From the NCBI RefSeq assembly GCF_002278925.1, contig NZ_NCJH01000008.1, positions 124,001 through 188,000 on the forward strand: a DNA stretch of 64,000 nucleotides. The letters run 5' to 3'. Positions 1-8,660 of the stretch are shown in pieces (position 1 is the first letter of the stretch; each line of letters opens with the position of its first letter). A program made the position numbers and the translations under genes. The DNA is from Polaromonas sp. 39-63-25 (GTDB taxonomy: Bacteria > Pseudomonadota > Gammaproteobacteria > Burkholderiales > Burkholderiaceae_C). The notes below the pieces were generated by a model. It searched no databases, was not told the origin of the DNA, and worked only from the letters and a program-made list of their open reading frames with translations.

Positions 1-752
1 TTGACCTGCATGGCCGGCGGCAGGTCGGCAATTTCATCAAGAAAAATCGTGCCCCGGTCGGCACTGGAGAACAGGCCCACACTGTCACGCACCGCGCCGG
101 TGAAAGAACCTTTCACATGGCCAAACAGCTCGGACTCGACCAGGTTCTCCGGGATGGCGCCACAGTTGACCGCCACCAGGGCTTGGGCGGCGCGGGCGCT
201 GGAGGCGTGCAGGGCACGCGCCAGCAGCTCCTTACCGGTTCCGCTTTCGCCGTGGATCAGCACCGAGGCATCGCTCTGGGCCATGAGCCTGGCCTCGGCC
301 AGCAGCTTTTCCATGCGCGGACTGCGCGTGACAATCGCCTGCCGCCACGCTTCGCCCGGCTGCTCGCCCGGCATGTCGGCGCCGAGTGCGGACGAGACCT
401 CCAGCGCGCGATCCACCTCGCGCATCAGGTCCACCCCCTCAAAAGGCTTGGTGATGTAGCCAAACACACCGCGTTGCATGGCCTGCACCGCATCGGGAAT
501 GGTGCCGTTGGCGGTCAGCATCAAAACCGGCAGCAGGGGGTAGCGCCGGTGCACGGCTTCAAACAGTTGCAGCCCGTCCATGCCCGGCATGCGCAAGTCG
601 GTGATCAGGATGTTGGGCAGTTCGTGATCGAGCCTGGACAGGGCGGCAGCGCCACTGCCGGCTTCGATGGTGCTGTGCCCCTCGTAGTGCAGGCGCAAAG
701 ACAGCAGCCTCAGCAGGGCCGGGTCATCGTCAACGATCAGAATACGCGCCAT
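1..752 (-). CDS. Sigma-54-dependent response regulator (partial, C-terminus beyond left edge)
   Basis: The minus strand reads from an ATG at 752 off the left edge, giving about 250 residues. It starts MARILIVDDD, with phospho-acceptor D52 in ITDLRMPG and the receiver lysine in ITKPFEG. A linker leads into an AAA+ sigma-54 activation domain with Walker A GESGTGKE, a GSFTGA loop (the usual form is GAFTGA) and Walker B FLDEIADLP. The Fis-type DNA-binding end lies outside the window. Proteins of this layout (GlrR/QseF/AtoC type) activate RpoN promoters once phosphorylated. The divergent PAS histidine kinase is the obvious partner. The exact subfamily is not resolved. Confidence 0.93.
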   Translation of the reverse strand, partial: MARILIVDDDPALLRLLSLRLHYEGHSTIEAGSGAAALSRLDHELPNILITDLRMPGMDGLQLFEAVHRRYPLLPVLMLTANGTIPDAVQAMQRGVFGYITKPFEGVDLMREVDRALEVSSALGADMPGEQPGEAWRQAIVTRSPRMEKLLAEARLMAQSDASVLIHGESGTGKELLARALHASSARAAQALVAVNCGAIPENLVESELFGHVKGSFTGAVRDSVGLFSSADRGTIFLDEIADLPPAMQV

Positions 753-971
753 GGTTGCCCGTCCGGTTCAGCACTTGCCGCTGCAGGTGGCGGTGGCGCG
801 GCTGTGGTCCGGAGAATTCTATAAGCAAAAACACCGGCGCCAGGCCAAAGCGGCAGCCACCGGCCAGCCCGCTTTTGATTGACCGATCTCATGGGCATCG
901 CAGAGAATGCGCGCAGCACAGCCCGCTTCCGGGGCCTGCCGCGCAGACTCAACACTCTTCAACTGACCGCC
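753..971. promoter_or_regulatory. Divergent intergenic region between response regulator and kinase
   Basis: About 220 bases separate the two divergent signalling genes. The kinase reading frame stays open back to a TTG at 879 and an ATG at 891, so part of this stretch may be coding. I see no clear -24/-12 element and no strong inverted repeat. Confidence 0.4.
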
Positions 972-3284
972 ATGAACACAGACCCTGAACCGCCTGAAGT
1001 GTTGACTGCGCCGCCTTTCGCCTCGAACACCCCCGGTGTGGAGGCCGACCCGGTCAAAGTGATCCGCGCGCTCGAAGCCCGGCAGCGGCACATGGTGAGC
1101 TTGCTGGCATCAGCCCGCGACGCGGTGCTGGAAATGAACGCGCAGGGGCTGATCACCAGCTGGAATGCCAGCGCCGAGCGCATGTTGGGCTGGACCGCCT
1201 CTGAAGCGCTGGGCCAGAACATGTGCCGGCTGATTGTGCCGCCCCAGCACCGGCAGGCGCATGAAGCCGGGCTGGCCCGCTACCTGCAGAGCGGCCAAAG
1301 CCAGCCCGTGAACCGCCTGCTGGAAATTGAGGCCTTGCACAAAAGTGGTGCGCTGGTCGCCATCGAGCTGTCCATCTTCAGCGTGGTGGTCGATGAAGAA
1401 ATCAATTTCGGCGCCTTCATCCGCGACATCTCCGGCCGCCGCTCGGCCGAGCAGGCCTTGCGCCTGTCGCAGGAGAGGTACCGCGCGGTGATCGAACATG
1501 TCAGCGAGGGCATGATCGTCATCAAGGACCAGCGTGTTGCGTTTGCCAACCCGCGTGCCGCAGAACTGGCCGGCATGTCGCTGGAAGAGATGCAGCAGAT
1601 CGGCTTCCTGCACCGTGTGCACCCCGATGACCACGCGCTGGTGCTGGACCGGCAGAACCGGCGCCTGGCGGGTGAAGCGGTGCCCAGCCGTTATGAGCTT
1701 CGCCTGCTGATGCCCGACGGTGAAGTCCGCTGGATAGGCATCAGCGTGACCGTGGTTCCCTGGGACGGCGAGCAGGCCACACTGACTTTCTTCTCGGACA
1801 TCAGCAGCCGGCGAGCCCTGGAAGAAAAGTTGCGTGACACCTTGCAGGAGCGCGAGACCGTTCTTGAAAATTCCCTGGTGGGCATTGCCTTCCTGACACC
1901 GGAAGGTGCGTTTCGCTGGTCCAACCGCGCGCTGGCCAAAATGTTCGGCCTGGCGCCCGAAGCCGGCGGGCCGACCGACTGGCGCGCGCTGTTTGCCTCA
2001 CCCGACGAATACCTGCGCGTGGCCAAGGATATAGCCGCTTGCAACCGCGAAGGCCGCATCTACCAGAGTGACCTGGAGATGCGCAAGACCGATGGCAGCC
2101 TGTTCTGGGCCACGGTGTCCGGCAAACCGGTGAGCGTGATCGACCAGACTCAGGGCAGTGTCTGGGCGGTGATGGACATCTCGCCGCGCAAGGCGCTGGA
2201 GGTCGCGCTGGCACGCGCTTCGTCCGAGCGCGAGGCCATTTTCAACAGCGCCCTGGTGGGCATCAGCTACAACGTCGGCCGGCGCATGCAGTGGGTCAAT
2301 GACAAATATGTCGAGATGACGGGTTATGCCCGCGAAGAACTGGTGGGCCGTTCGACCCGGCTGTTTTATGCCGACGACCAGACCTTTGAGGCGCACGGCA
2401 GCGAAACCCTGGCGGCGCTGATCCGCGACGGGGTCTATGTGGAAGAGCGGCGCCTGCTGCGGCGCGACGGTGAAACTTTGTGGGTGCAGCTGGCCGGCCG
2501 CTGCGTCAGCCCGAACAACCCGGCCGCCGGCGTGATCTGGACGCTGCTGGACATCACCGACCGGCGCCGCGCAGAAGACAACATCCGGGCCGCCCTGCAG
2601 CGCGAGAAAGAGCTCAATGACCTGCGCTCGCGTTTTGTCTCCATGACCAGCCATGAGTTTCGCACCCCGCTGGCGGCGATTTTGTCTGCTTCAGAACTGC
2701 TGCGCGAGTACAGCGACCGCATGCCGGAAAGCGAAAAAGCGGAAATCCTGGAAAGCATAGGCGCCGGTGTGCAGCGCATGACCCGCATGCTGGACCGCGT
2801 GCTGCTGATCGGCCAGGTCGACGCCCAGATGCTGGAGTTTCGCCCGCAGGAGCTTGATTTGCCTGCGCTGTGCCACGCCATCGTGGACGAGGCGCGCCTG
2901 CAGTCCAAAGGCGCTTGCACGGTGACCACGCAATTTTCACCACGGGTGGCCACCGGTCTGTTTGACGCCAAGCTGCTGCGCCACATCTTTGGAAACCTGC
3001 TGTCCAACGCCATCAAGTATTCACCGCGCGGCGGGCAGGTGGCTTTCACCATTTCAGACAGGGCGGGGCGCACCGTGTTTGAAGTGGAAGACCAGGGCAT
3101 TGGCATTCCCGCTGAAGAAATGCCGCATCTGTTCGAGTCGTTTCACCGCGCCAGCAACGTTGGCGATATCCCCGGCACCGGGCTGGGTCTGGCGATTGTG
3201 AAGACCGCCGTCGATCTGCACGGCGGCAGCATCGAGGTGCAGAGTAATCCGGGGCGGCGTACTTCGTTTGTTGTGACCCTTTAA
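972..3284 (+). CDS. Multi-PAS sensor histidine kinase
   Basis: This is a cytoplasmic kinase of about 770 residues with no membrane segment. Four PAS domains lie in tandem at roughly residues 38-160, 170-290, 297-420 and 425-545. They are followed by a HisKA dimerisation domain whose phospho-accepting H561 lies in SHEFRTPL. A HATPase domain completes it, with N box NLLSNAIKYS, G1 DQGIGIP and G2 GTGLGLAI. The ATG at 972 begins the conserved-looking part. Earlier in-frame starts are TTG 879 and ATG 891, and none has a good ribosome site. It lies back to back with the response regulator, so a two-component pair sensing an internal redox or ligand signal is likely. The ligand is unknown. Confidence 0.9.
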   Translation: MNTDPEPPEVLTAPPFASNTPGVEADPVKVIRALEARQRHMVSLLASARDAVLEMNAQGLITSWNASAERMLGWTASEALGQNMCRLIVPPQHRQAHEAGLARYLQSGQSQPVNRLLEIEALHKSGALVAIELSIFSVVVDEEINFGAFIRDISGRRSAEQALRLSQERYRAVIEHVSEGMIVIKDQRVAFANPRAAELAGMSLEEMQQIGFLHRVHPDDHALVLDRQNRRLAGEAVPSRYELRLLMPDGEVRWIGISVTVVPWDGEQATLTFFSDISSRRALEEKLRDTLQERETVLENSLVGIAFLTPEGAFRWSNRALAKMFGLAPEAGGPTDWRALFASPDEYLRVAKDIAACNREGRIYQSDLEMRKTDGSLFWATVSGKPVSVIDQTQGSVWAVMDISPRKALEVALARASSEREAIFNSALVGISYNVGRRMQWVNDKYVEMTGYAREELVGRSTRLFYADDQTFEAHGSETLAALIRDGVYVEERRLLRRDGETLWVQLAGRCVSPNNPAAGVIWTLLDITDRRRAEDNIRAALQREKELNDLRSRFVSMTSHEFRTPLAAILSASELLREYSDRMPESEKAEILESIGAGVQRMTRMLDRVLLIGQVDAQMLEFRPQELDLPALCHAIVDEARLQSKGACTVTTQFSPRVATGLFDAKLLRHIFGNLLSNAIKYSPRGGQVAFTISDRAGRTVFEVEDQGIGIPAEEMPHLFESFHRASNVGDIPGTGLGLAIVKTAVDLHGGSIEVQSNPGRRTSFVVTL

Positions 3285-3667
3285 GCCGGACTTCTTCTGT
3301 GAGTGAGTTTGGAAGATGCTATTGATTTAGTAGCTATTTACGCTTGTGTAATAAGGACTGCAGGCCGAAAATGCATAAAATTCAGAAGCGGCCGGCACGC
3401 TGAAATGCTTGTCAAAATGAAGTCCGAAAATGGGACTGTGACTGCTGCACCGGGGTTGTTGCTTGGGACGGCATTTGCAAAGAAACCATAACTATCGAGA
3501 ATATGTAGTTATCGGTAGTCAGTAGCCCTTGCGCGATAGACACAACCTCCGTTGCAGGATGTCTGTTATGGGCCCTTTGCGGTCGGTTGGGCTCATGGAG
3601 AGCGGACGCTCTATTTGTAATCGACGATCTACAAAAACTGCCTGCGGTAAGCAGCCCTACTCTAGTG
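3285..3667. other. Intergenic stretch with one repeat copy
   Basis: Apart from an AGCTAT-family repeat copy near 3315-3352, I see no gene here. GC content falls relative to the kinase, and the stretch leads into the lower-GC HEPN/Toprim gene. Confidence 0.5.
3315..3352 (-). repeat. AGCTAT-family interspersed repeat, divergent copy
   Basis: Read on the minus strand it contains a short stem built on TAGCTA...ATAGCAT after a GCGTAAA stretch. This resembles the family seen at nine other places in the window, but it is one of the most diverged copies. Confidence 0.5.
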
Positions 3668-5026
3668 CTAGCTAACGCCATAGTATTCTGTGGGACGCTT
3701 GCAGATAGCGCCCCTGTTCTTTTCCTCGAAAGCAGAAAACAGTACCCTAAACACGGCCCTAAGGCCGTCCCAGTCTGGCCCTGCCGGGCCGCTGTGGCGA
3801 GATAGTTTTTCACGAAAACGCGCTTGCACTTTAGACTTTTCTAGAAGTTCGCCTTGGTACTGATTCACAGATTTTTCGTATCCAGTCCACTGAACTACCG
3901 CAAGATTCCCGCTGTCTAATCTCAACACATCCTCACCCAAGTAAAGTTCAATGCTGGCTGCAATTCCATTGACATCTAATTTTGCTGCGCCGGTTGGTCC
4001 TATCGTCGGATAATTTTCTAGAAAATCGAGCTTCGGTAGCTGTCGAATCACAATATTCGCTGGCAAAGCAATCTTCTCGATCGCTTTGCACGCTGCTGCT
4101 GCAGCGGTGTCGTTGTCGAACAAAGCCACAACGTTATTCACGATCCCAGCTCCGGCGAAAGCCTTTACGACATTGGCCAAGTTACCTACCCCGCCGCCGT
4201 AGCCAGTGCTTTCAAAATCCAAGAACGAGAAGTAGTCTTGCAGATGCGGATACAAAACCTTAAAAGACTCGCTGAGAATCCAAGCATCGGTTTTACCCTC
4301 TGTCAAGACTATGGTTTTAGCCATCGAGCTGTATTCAGCTGCGGAAACGCCTAGACCAAATTCGACGAAGTCTTCCCCTTCGTCGAAATTGGAAGACCAT
4401 ACCAAGTCAGTCAAATCGTAGATTAAGTCCCCGTCGTCCCCGAATGCCTCGATGGCGAGCCTCAAAGGCACGAAGACGTCATAACCAGGGAAGCCATACC
4501 ATTCATTGGAAAGCATGTACCCGATCAGCGTTCCTTTATGGGGACCTTCAAATCGGGCGTGATAGCTGGTTTCCAATTCGGACGACCGGATCATTTTTAG
4601 ACCCTCTATCCAACTACGGGGTGTTACCGACGCCAATATCTCGGCATCGGTGCGGTAATGATCCTCCATGAGCTTCCGAGTTTCTGAGTCCTGTTCAGCC
4701 CACACTTTCATTGATTCGATTTTTTGCGCATGCTCACCTTTGACCCACTCTCTAAACGCATCCTCAACGGTAGTTATGGTGTATCCAAGGACTTCAAGTC
4801 GGTCGCGTACCACATTAACTGGGACCTGGTAGTAGACGAGTTTGAGGTCGCTGTCCTCCTCTAGCGACTCTCGATAGTGCTCAAGGCTCGCCGGAAGCTT
4901 GTGAAACGGAGCAGACAGGACGACTTTGTCCTGTTGACGAAATAGAGAAATCAGGTTTGGATCTATTTCATTCCTGCTAGAGCCGACATTAAGGTCGCCT
5001 AGCCAGCATTTAGCGTAACTACCCAC
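3668..5026 (-). CDS. HEPN/Toprim-associated domain protein, putative defence nuclease
   Basis: The start is a GTG at 5026 behind a strong AGGAAGGA site, giving 452 residues. The N-terminus MGSYAKCWLGDL is the signature opening of the HEPN/Toprim N-terminal domain family. Near residue 240 a Toprim-like fold begins, with IVLTEGKTDAWIL carrying the metal-binding Glu and Asp, and VALFDNDTAA carrying the DxD motif. Family members are predicted nucleases often seen in phage-defence or conflict loci. Codon use is markedly less GC-rich than in the flanking genes, and the gene stands alone with no partner, which suggests acquisition. The substrate and any anti-phage activity are unproven. Confidence 0.8.
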   Translation of the reverse strand: MGSYAKCWLGDLNVGSSRNEIDPNLISLFRQQDKVVLSAPFHKLPASLEHYRESLEEDSDLKLVYYQVPVNVVRDRLEVLGYTITTVEDAFREWVKGEHAQKIESMKVWAEQDSETRKLMEDHYRTDAEILASVTPRSWIEGLKMIRSSELETSYHARFEGPHKGTLIGYMLSNEWYGFPGYDVFVPLRLAIEAFGDDGDLIYDLTDLVWSSNFDEGEDFVEFGLGVSAAEYSSMAKTIVLTEGKTDAWILSESFKVLYPHLQDYFSFLDFESTGYGGGVGNLANVVKAFAGAGIVNNVVALFDNDTAAAAACKAIEKIALPANIVIRQLPKLDFLENYPTIGPTGAAKLDVNGIAASIELYLGEDVLRLDSGNLAVVQWTGYEKSVNQYQGELLEKSKVQARFREKLSRHSGPAGPDWDGLRAVFRVLFSAFEEKNRGAICKRPTEYYGVS

Positions 5027-5221
5027 GTTATCCTTCCTGCGCGTTTGCTTTGCGATCTTGGAGAGAATTCTTTGCCTGAACTATATCCCCCAAATAGAGG
5101 ATGACTGTCCGCTATCGGGAGCTTTCGCCAATGTCTGGTGTTGGCCGATAACCGACATAGCCAACCAAACGCAGATTGCTATCGATAACTACATATTGCC
5201 GTTAGCCAGCAACGCCAATCA

Positions 5222-6316
5222 TCACAACCGCAACACCCCCGCATACCCCGTCATCTCCAGGTACCCACGCCCGACGCGTTTGCCATTGCTGTCTATCAGC
5301 TCGCTCAGGCCTTCCCAGTAGATGGCGCCGGTGGACTGGCGGCTGTCGAGTTCCTGGTTGTCGATGACGGCGCGCACGGTGTAGATGTCGGCCGGGGTGC
5401 GCACCAGCCACTCGACCGGGTAGCTGGCCTGGCTCAGCGGGCTTTTCCAGCGGCGCACGGGTTTGAAGATCACTTCGCCGCGGCTGAAAGAATACACATC
5501 GCCTGTGGCAGAACGGAACGAGCCGCCGTCCCACAAGGTGTTGCCGGCCTTGTCGCGCAGCCGGAAGGCGGTCAGGGCGCTGCCGTCGTCGAAGTTCATG
5601 CCAATCCAGTCCCAGCCTGCGGCGCTGGGGTGCAGTATCTCTTCACTCCACTCGTGGTCCAGCCAGGCCTTGCCGCTCACGCTGAAGTTTTGGCCCTTGA
5701 CCTGCAGGCTGCCGCTGGTGGCCAGTTGCGGCAGGCTGTAGTAGTAGCTGGCCTGTTTTTCTTCCGGCCCTTTGCGCGACAGGCCCTGCTTGCCCTGCAG
5801 CAGCACGGGCTGGGTTTCGGTGAACTGCAGGTTCAGCGCAAAGTCGGTGGCGGGCAGGCGGGCGCTGTGCGTGCGCCCCTGGCTTTGCAGCGACCAGTCG
5901 CGCAGTTTCAGGGCCATGCCCTGCGTGCTGGCGCTGGCAATGTCAAAACCTTCGCGGGCAATGCGCTGGTCGTGCCAGAGTTTGTTGCCCGCCACGTCGG
6001 TGACGGCCGCATGCGCGAAGATCAACTGTTTGGCGGCGAACTTCGACGCCATACCCTGCGTGCCGTCCACGCGCGAGCGAAAGAACGTGAGCTGGAAACC
6101 AAACTCGCGCGCGCCCGAGTTGGCGTGGCCGGTGATGTACCACCACTCGGTGCGAAAGTCGGGGTGTGCACCAAAGTCGCGCGGAAACTGCAGCACCCTG
6201 GCGGGCAGCGCGAAGGCTGGGCCGGCGCCGGCCGCCATGCCCGCCGCCAGTGCCTGCAACAGGCGGCGGCGCACCGGGCTGGGCGCATGAAGGGCAGGCG
6301 TGGCGTGTGGGCGCAT
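5222..6316 (-). CDS. AttH/CrtC-type lipocalin-like secreted protein
   Basis: This encodes 364 residues from ATG 6316; the longer open frame upstream overlaps the UspA gene and is unlikely. The N-terminus has a VRRRLLQALAAG stretch that looks like a Tat or Sec signal, ending near AFA. The mature start contains EWWYITGH, the hallmark of the AttH / carotenoid 1,2-hydratase-like family. Homologues usually sit beside an FtsX-type permease and a LolD-like ATPase. Such genes are present here at 8661-11234 and 12972-13619 on the same strand but not adjacent. No carotenoid genes are visible, so a hydratase role is unlikely; an envelope lipid or lipoprotein role is the better guess. Confidence 0.82.
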   Translation of the reverse strand: MRPHATPALHAPSPVRRRLLQALAAGMAAGAGPAFALPARVLQFPRDFGAHPDFRTEWWYITGHANSGAREFGFQLTFFRSRVDGTQGMASKFAAKQLIFAHAAVTDVAGNKLWHDQRIAREGFDIASASTQGMALKLRDWSLQSQGRTHSARLPATDFALNLQFTETQPVLLQGKQGLSRKGPEEKQASYYYSLPQLATSGSLQVKGQNFSVSGKAWLDHEWSEEILHPSAAGWDWIGMNFDDGSALTAFRLRDKAGNTLWDGGSFRSATGDVYSFSRGEVIFKPVRRWKSPLSQASYPVEWLVRTPADIYTVRAVIDNQELDSRQSTGAIYWEGLSELIDSNGKRVGRGYLEMTGYAGVLRL

Positions 6317-6443
6317 CGAATCATTCTCGCAGCAAGCACGGCCGGTGTGCGGGACAACACCGGGTTGCGAGGGCCGGGTGTAAGGTCTATCCTTGAAGCG
6401 TTGATGAAACCCTTTCCTTTGACTCTCTGCAGGAGATGCACCC

Positions 6444-6881
6444 ATGTACAAGCAAATTTTGTTGGCGTATGACGGCTCCAAGGCGGGGCAGAAGGCGCTG
6501 CTGGACTGCCAGGAGATTGCGCAGTGGAGCCAGGCCTCGCTGACCCTGATTGCCGTGACGCCGCTCTACATGGACCTGATCGGTGTGGAAGGCGGTGTGT
6601 ACGACAGGAGCCTGGCCGAACACGAGAAGGAAAAGTACACCGCCATTCTGGATGAGGGCTTGCGTCAGCTTGCCGACGCAGGCCACCAGGCCAAGGGCGA
6701 GGTGGTGGTGGGTGAAACCGTTGACGAAATCACCAAGTACGCGAAAAAGATCAGCGCCGACCTGATTGTGGTGGGCCATAAACATCTCGATGGCTGGGCG
6801 GCGCGCTGGTGGCGTGGTTCGGTGTCCAAGTCGCTGATCGAACACGCGCCCTGCAGCGTGCTGGTGGCCATCACCCACTGA
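6444..6881 (+). CDS. Universal stress protein, UspA family
   Basis: This is a single-domain 145-residue protein. It begins YKQILLAYDGS and ends with the ATP-binding pattern GHKHLDGWAARWWRGS followed by SKSLIEHAPCSVLV, matching G-x2-G-x9-G(S/T) of nucleotide-binding UspA proteins. An AGGAG site sits about 9 bases before the ATG. Members act in the cytoplasm in stress and starvation survival. It is divergent from the AttH-like gene and has no operon partner. Confidence 0.93.
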   Translation: MYKQILLAYDGSKAGQKALLDCQEIAQWSQASLTLIAVTPLYMDLIGVEGGVYDRSLAEHEKEKYTAILDEGLRQLADAGHQAKGEVVVGETVDEITKYAKKISADLIVVGHKHLDGWAARWWRGSVSKSLIEHAPCSVLVAITH

Positions 6882-6906
6882 CCGGCCGCCGGGCCGACGC
6901 CGGCCA

Positions 6907-7134
6907 TCAACAGTGCCTGTCCCTGCGCCAGCCCGCCGGGTCATCGAGCAGGGCGGGAATGTCGCCGCGGCTGATGCCCAGGTCGTTCAGCTCCCGCGCG
7001 CTCATCTGCGCCAGCTCGGCGCGGCTTTGCCGCAAGCCCTTGTCCTGCACCGCCCCGCGTGGTTTGGGCTGCAGCCGCTGAGCAAGTCCGCGCGCCAGCG
7101 CGGCGAAAGGGAGGACGAGGGTCTTGTGCAACAT
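6907..7134 (-). CDS. DUF1127 small basic protein
   Basis: This encodes 75 residues starting at ATG 7134, chosen because CAGGAG lies six bases upstream; a longer frame to 7209 would run into the LysR promoter. The C-terminal half has the YjiS-like core AQMSARELNDLGISRGDI followed by PALL, typical of DUF1127. Short DUF1127 proteins are arginine-rich, and some bind RNA and affect phosphate and carbon metabolism. It is divergent from the LysR gene with about 90 bases between the starts, so LysR may control it. Confidence 0.82.
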   Translation of the reverse strand: MLHKTLVLPFAALARGLAQRLQPKPRGAVQDKGLRQSRAELAQMSARELNDLGISRGDIPALLDDPAGWRRDRHC

Positions 7135-7226
7135 GGCGGTACTCCTGAGGTGGAAGTCCCCGATGGTGCGGTGGATCGTGGTATTGTGGAAGTTGAGTTT
7201 TCTGATCAAAATTATCAGGATTTCTG

Positions 7227-8114
7227 ATGCGCGAACTGAACCTTGACCAACTCCGCACCCTGGTGGCCATCACCGACCTCGGCACTTTTTCGGCGGCGGC
7301 GCGCGCGCTGCACTTGGCCCAGCCCACCGTGAGCCTGCACATCAGCGAGCTGGAAAGCCGGCTCGGGGCAACGCTGGTGCTGCGCGGCGGCAGAAAGGTG
7401 GAGCCCACCGCGGCCGGTGTGGTGCTGGTCGAGCGCGCCAGGCGCCTGCTGCGCGATGCCGACGATGCGGTGGACGCGGTGCAGCGCCACGTCGAGGGCC
7501 GCACCGGCCGCGTGCGGCTGGGCAGCTCGACCGGCGCGCTGGTCTACCTGCTGCCCAAGGTGCTCAAGGCCATGGAGCGCGCCCACCCGGACATCGATGT
7601 CGAGGTCAGCATCCTGGGCTCGGCGCAGTCCATGGAGCGGCTGGGCCAGGGCACGCTGGATGTGGGGCTGGTCGCCCTGCCGCAGACGGAGCGGCCCGGC
7701 ATTGTGCTCACGCACTGGCGCAGCGACCCGATGATGGCCTTTGTGCCCCAGGCATGGGCGGTACCCAAACGCATCACGCCGCAATGGCTGGCCGCGCGGC
7801 CGCTGATCTTCAACGACTCGACCACGCAGATGTACCGCCTGACCATGGAGTGGTTTGCCGACGCGGGCCTGAGCCCGCGCACCCGCATCGAGCTCAACTA
7901 CAACGAGGCCATGAAAAGCCTGGTGGCCGCCGGTTACGGTGCGGCCTTGCTGCCGCTGGAACACGCCGGTGAGCAGTTGCACCAGGGCGTGCAGGTGGTT
8001 CCGCTCAAGCCAGCCTTGACGCGCCACACGGCGGTGGCGCACAGGCCGCTGGAAGCGGTGGACGGCGCCACGCGCAACCTGCTGCTGACGCTGGCGCAGT
8101 TCCGCCAGGTGTGA
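7227..8114 (+). CDS. LysR-family transcriptional regulator
   Basis: This 295-residue protein has an N-terminal winged helix-turn-helix (LDQLRTLVAITDLGTFSAAA, then LAQPTVSLHISELESRLG). A type 2 periplasmic-binding-like effector domain follows from about residue 92. It is divergent from the DUF1127 gene, and the gap contains AT-rich T-N11-A type sequence next to the start. The effector is unknown. It most likely regulates itself and the DUF1127 gene. Confidence 0.92.
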   Translation: MRELNLDQLRTLVAITDLGTFSAAARALHLAQPTVSLHISELESRLGATLVLRGGRKVEPTAAGVVLVERARRLLRDADDAVDAVQRHVEGRTGRVRLGSSTGALVYLLPKVLKAMERAHPDIDVEVSILGSAQSMERLGQGTLDVGLVALPQTERPGIVLTHWRSDPMMAFVPQAWAVPKRITPQWLAARPLIFNDSTTQMYRLTMEWFADAGLSPRTRIELNYNEAMKSLVAAGYGAALLPLEHAGEQLHQGVQVVPLKPALTRHTAVAHRPLEAVDGATRNLLLTLAQFRQV

Positions 8115-8120
8115 GAAGGA

Positions 8121-8290
8121 TTAGGGAAGCGCTGAAGGAGTCCTTGCGGAGGCGCGGCAGCCGGATCGGGATGGGATGCAAGGCGGATTTCGCAGCCAAT
8201 AGCTGGCTATTGGCAAGAAATTCAACGCCGCAGACCGCCCGAGCCCGGCTGATCGCGCGCCGCAGGGGACTTGTTCAGCGCTTCCTTAGT
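8121..8290. repeat. MITE-like element with 17-bp terminal inverted repeats
   Basis: The 170-bp element is bounded by ATTAGGGAAGCGCTGAA at the left and the reverse complement of ACTAAGGAAGCGCTGAA at the right, 15 of 17 positions matching. The similarity continues inward with mismatches. The middle holds a palindrome CCAATAGC-TG-GCTATTGG at about 8198-8215. It has no coding capacity. Its right end supplies the TAA stop of the small gene at 8286-8492. Confidence 0.7.
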
Positions 8291-8492
8291 GCGTCGGCGC
8301 AGTCTGGAAAACAATTTCGCCGCTGGGGACGTGCACCACGCGGATGTCCTGGCAGGTCGGGTCGGCAAGGCTTTTGACCGCCACGGCCACGGCCAGAGAG
8401 CGGTCTGTGTAGAGCTGCCTGAGGGCGTTGTTCGGGAGCAGGCTGCCCCGCAGCGTGTTCCTGCTTTCAATGCGGTATTGAGCGGGCGCCAT
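8286..8492 (-). CDS. Small hypothetical protein (68 aa)
   Basis: Starting at ATG 8492 with an upstream AAGG, the frame gives MAPAQYRIESRNTLRGSLL and ends QTAPTH. I do not recognise a family. The stop codon lies within the terminal inverted repeat of the adjacent MITE-like element, so the natural C-terminus may have been altered. Later residues (DIRVVHVPSGEIVF) look like a small beta-rich fold. The gene could be a remnant; codon position bias is only moderately convincing. Confidence 0.45.
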   Translation of the reverse strand: MAPAQYRIESRNTLRGSLLPNNALRQLYTDRSLAVAVAVKSLADPTCQDIRVVHVPSGEIVFQTAPTH

Positions 8493-8660
8493 GGTGAATG
8501 CCTTGTTGAAGTGATGTGCCCATCGTAGGCAGATCATGCGGCGTTGTGATGACAATGCCGCATTCAAAGCGTCATCTTGGTAAGCAAAAGAAAGCGCGCA
8601 TCGTCCACTGTCGCTGCATAGCCGGCAGCAAACCGCCGGCCGCAAAGCTGGCGAATCGGC

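Noticed and set aside
117-824. Long plus-strand frames over the response regulator
   Set aside because: They are antisense shadows; the minus strand encodes a clear receiver plus AAA+ protein.
5222-6316. Carotenoid 1,2-hydratase in a carotenoid pathway
   Set aside because: Only the EWWYITGH-type family similarity supports it. There are no carotenoid genes, while AttF/AttG-like partners are nearby.
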